Positions 14,101 to 14,852 of a stretch of 14,852 nucleotides of DNA are shown in pieces (position 1 is the first letter of the stretch; each line of letters opens with the position of its first letter). The position numbers and the translations under genes are program-made. This DNA is from JANNHP01 sp031404455. GTDB taxonomy: Bacteria; Planctomycetota; JAJSAM01; JAJVHW01. The notes beneath the pieces are model-generated. The model saw only the letters and a program-made list of their open reading frames with translations, was not told where the DNA came from and did not search any database. Where the stretch lies: positions 1-14,852 of the forward strand of contig JANNHP010000240.1 of assembly GCA_031404455.1 (NCBI GenBank). The letters run 5' to 3'.

Positions 14101-14236
14101 CAGACCGCGGGACGGGTTGCGGGACGGGCGCGGGCGAATCCGTCGCGCGTCCCGACGTCCCCTCGGCCGGACCGGCCGACATCGCCGCCGCCATCGCGAG
14201 CGCCGAGATCGCGAACCAACGGATCGAACTCCGCAT
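11138..14236 (-). CDS. Secreted SBBP-repeat beta-propeller protein with DUF7948-like N-terminal domain
   Basis: Large exported protein of 1032 aa, probably structural or adhesive; no catalytic motif seen. A signal peptide fits residues 1-26 (MRSSIRWF, then an Ala/Met core and AEG) followed by a Pro-rich linker. From about 56 the sequence LPLLFVENGGQTDARVALY and VAYFTEGGVTWGL match the domain that precedes SBBP propellers (called DUF7948 in recent databases, from memory). About five clear SBBP units and one degenerate one follow between ~258 and ~660. Their core is GG.GsD.a.gIa.D..G.aYv.G.T.S..FP, seen for instance in GGAGSDFAGGIATDAAGNAY. The last ~240 residues form beta-rich domains with a glycine-run linker (YKGPGGGGGGAG) and end in a basic tail without a sortase or PEP-CTERM signal. 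ATG 14236 follows a perfect AGGAGGTG. The downstream sigma gene starts 118 bases later on the same strand. Confidence 0.88.
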   Translation of the reverse strand: MRSSIRWFAISALAMAAAMSAGPAEGTSGRATDSPAPVPQPVPRSVPRPGAATSRLPLLFVENGGQTDARVALYAKTPGGVAYFTEGGVTWGLVAGGRRWALRLDFVSARESARPEGEDASPTAVSYLKGPRETWHAGLRSWRKVRYRDLWPGIDCVHETKGAGLKYSFELDPGADPADIRIDVSGAPDLRVDDAGRLVATTPVATYVDDRPVAWQDTPDGRRGVAVAFDVRDRRLGFRVGAHDPSLPLVIDPPTSVYAAAFGGAGSDFAGGIATDAAGNAYITGRTTSDETTFPVTAGLDATFNGGDFNGRDDAFVAKINPAGDAFVYVTYLGGTKRDWGTDIQVDATGAAYVCGMTASSADFPTAVGPDLTHGGGLDDGFIVKLNPAGTALVWGGFIGGMTDPFGLDESANGIALDAAGRAHVVGTTAAATGFPTAGGFDATPNGGSDIFVVVVAADGTGFERAGFLGGAGNETGNDIALGPAGSIYVCGRTTAASFPAVVGPDLTYGGGTDDAICAKFDATGALQWAGFWGGASVDVALAIDVDSAGRAYLAGYTGSREDSGFPVVRAFDPTANGGFDGCFARVAADGTAFEVSSFFGGAGGDLATAVLVRAPRTAAKSGSPKSGVPVAEVVFTGTVRGSLLYDSTEGPGPRGGDDLFVAEIEIEDNLSSALLRDVYLFGTAGDDRSEGSAFSAGTPGGSVWTVGDTFSADVSPFTRLNIGDLPAGLLFSRYDFAPNVTPAPLLFAANKATFVTDRRGRRSIDLRMTLDCGSGGVVPSEPLALRVARGWGTASEFTLVSDDPVSTAPIFSTAPGAAIDASVTFALPKSAHGSGRYDVDIGLSGELDDIARPGDVVRIELEQGWSVTAIIHFSNPCPAPAKDPCNPLRIPGAPVEPSVAPIGFAGSINALGDGKLLGKFRLGDVGNVKDAAPDVTIDVGDETSVTLPGDAAKKQGDFWVYKGPGGGGGGAGASATVRLHSTNQTMTIDAKGVKFGVLPEGTNPVDVKVKVGDAEERFRLNIKRMGKKIYW

Positions 14237-14240
14237 CGGC

Positions 14241-14248
14241 CACCTCCT
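14241..14248 (-). promoter_or_regulatory. Perfect Shine-Dalgarno site of the SBBP-protein gene
   Basis: AGGAGGTG on the - strand; the AGGAGG core ends six bases before the ATG at 14236. It is the strongest ribosome site in the window and decides the start of the gene. It contrasts with hemE and hemN, which have none. Confidence 0.8.
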
Positions 14249-14331
14249 CGGTCACGGCGGGATGCCGCGACGGGAAGAGGAACCGGAGTCACGCCCGCAG
14301 GCGGACACGGGATCTCGCGCCGCCCCGGCGG

Positions 14332-14852
14332 TCAGCCCGCGCCGGTCTCGCCCGAGATCAGCGCGAACGCATTGCGTAAGCGGTCGTACGCGCGGCGGCG
14401 TGCGCGGTCCGCGGCGTCGCGCGTGACGCCGAGCTTTGCGGCCACGCTGTCGGCATCGAGTCCCTCTGCGTGCCAGCCGGCCTTGTCGCGAACCGCCAGG
14501 ATTTCCTCCAGCGTACGCTTTCCGGTAAATACCGCGGACCCCATCATCCCCGGTGCGAAACGCGAGCCCTCTTCGTTCATCCACGCAACGACCTCGATCG
14601 AGCGGCGCGGCCGCCGACCGGAGGCCACAATCGCCCGCAGTACGGCCAGTCCCGCAACAACCCCATACGCACCGTCAAACTTGCCTCCGGTGGGCTGCGT
14701 ATCGATATGCGATCCCGTGAGTATCGGTGGCAAAGAGGGCTCGCGCCCTTCCAGACGCAGGTAGAGATTAGCGGCAGCGTCGACTGCCGCTTCGGCGCCA
14801 AACTCGCCTGCCCACGCGATCAGCGTCTGTCTTGCGGCGATCTCCTCGCGCG
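14332..14852 (-). CDS. M20-family amidohydrolase fragment (allantoate/N-carbamoyl-amino-acid hydrolase type) fused to a sigma-region-4-like tail; 5' end outside window
   Basis: The frame is open from the window edge. It begins REEIAARQTLIAWAGEFG and contains VDAAANLYLRLEG, TGSHIDTQPTGGKFDGAYG and VVAWMNEEGSRFAPGMMGS, the well-known blocks of Zn/Mn-dependent amidohydrolases such as allantoate amidohydrolase and N-carbamoyl-L-amino-acid hydrolase. The His of GSHID, the Asp of KFDGAYG and the Glu pair of NEEG are metal ligands or catalytic base. The family continues for about 250 residues beyond this point, but here similarity stops near GWHAEGLDADS, and the last ~40 residues (VAAKLGVTRDAADRARRRAYDRLR) read like the helix-turn-helix of sigma region 4. 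The protein lacks the dimerisation and C-terminal catalytic parts, so it should not be a working hydrolase. The hydrolase part uses codons rare in the rest of the window (ATA, GTA, TTT, TAT, GTT, GGA), suggesting transfer or a chimeric contig end. Confidence 0.7.
   Translation of the reverse strand, partial: REEIAARQTLIAWAGEFGAEAAVDAAANLYLRLEGREPSLPPILTGSHIDTQPTGGKFDGAYGVVAGLAVLRAIVASGRRPRRSIEVVAWMNEEGSRFAPGMMGSAVFTGKRTLEEILAVRDKAGWHAEGLDADSVAAKLGVTRDAADRARRRAYDRLRNAFALISGETGAG

Noticed and set aside
14320..14331. A 5-bp hairpin (CCGCC/GGCGG) just after the amidohydrolase fragment as a terminator
   Set aside because: Too short, with a two-base loop and no T-run; common by chance in such DNA.
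10061..14764. A 1567-codon open frame on the + strand opposite the SBBP and sigma genes
   Set aside because: Composition is Arg/Asp/Ala/Val-rich with no domain pattern; it is the antisense shadow expected in GC-rich coding DNA. The - strand frames carry clear families.
1..14852. tRNA, rRNA or riboswitch genes
   Set aside because: No cloverleaf, rRNA-like block or known riboswitch core was seen on reading; a covariance-model scan was not possible here.

Overview
The window is a GC-rich (roughly 70 % by eye) bacterial chromosome segment with dense genes and strong G/C preference at third codon positions. An ECF sigma factor carrying a C-terminal membrane segment, a large secreted SBBP-type beta-propeller protein and a REP-associated transposase together suggest a Planctomycetota-like or similar environmental lineage. 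This is an inference from gene style, not a taxonomic proof.

Left part (1-3335, + strand): the end of a CzcA/CusA-type RND heavy-metal efflux pump overlaps by 4 bp the start of a P1B-2 (Zn/Cd/Pb) P-type ATPase. This is a metal-detoxification operon in which the ATPase exports from the cytoplasm and the RND pump expels metal across the envelope.

Mobile part (3322-4526): a REP-associated tyrosine transposase (RAYT, - strand) is bracketed by at least five copies of a GGGGACGGTCCTGACTTTCG-like repeat in inverted arrangement. The left-most copy contains the stop codon of the ATPase. A small two-helix membrane protein with a DUF2500-like tail follows on the + strand.

Heme part (5134-9010, + strand): hemE, hemN and hemH, three late steps of protoporphyrin-type heme synthesis. 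No protoporphyrinogen oxidase gene lies among them. The start codon of hemE sits inside a perfect 12-bp inverted repeat. hemN has a CRP/FNR-like dyad and a -10-like box spaced as in a class II activated, possibly leaderless promoter. hemH is bracketed by two 92-bp palindromic elements, about 90 % identical to each other and in opposite orientation.

Right part (9064-14852, - strand): read in its own direction this holds an M20-type amidohydrolase fragment, abruptly joined to a sigma-region-4-like tail; a 1032-aa secreted SBBP-repeat protein with a perfect Shine-Dalgarno sequence; and an ECF sigma factor with a transmembrane helix whose frame is broken and continues, one frame over, into an alpha/beta-hydrolase. 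These two chimeric-looking junctions are either real gene fusions and decay or assembly faults. Very long open frames on the opposite strands are by-products of high GC and are left out.
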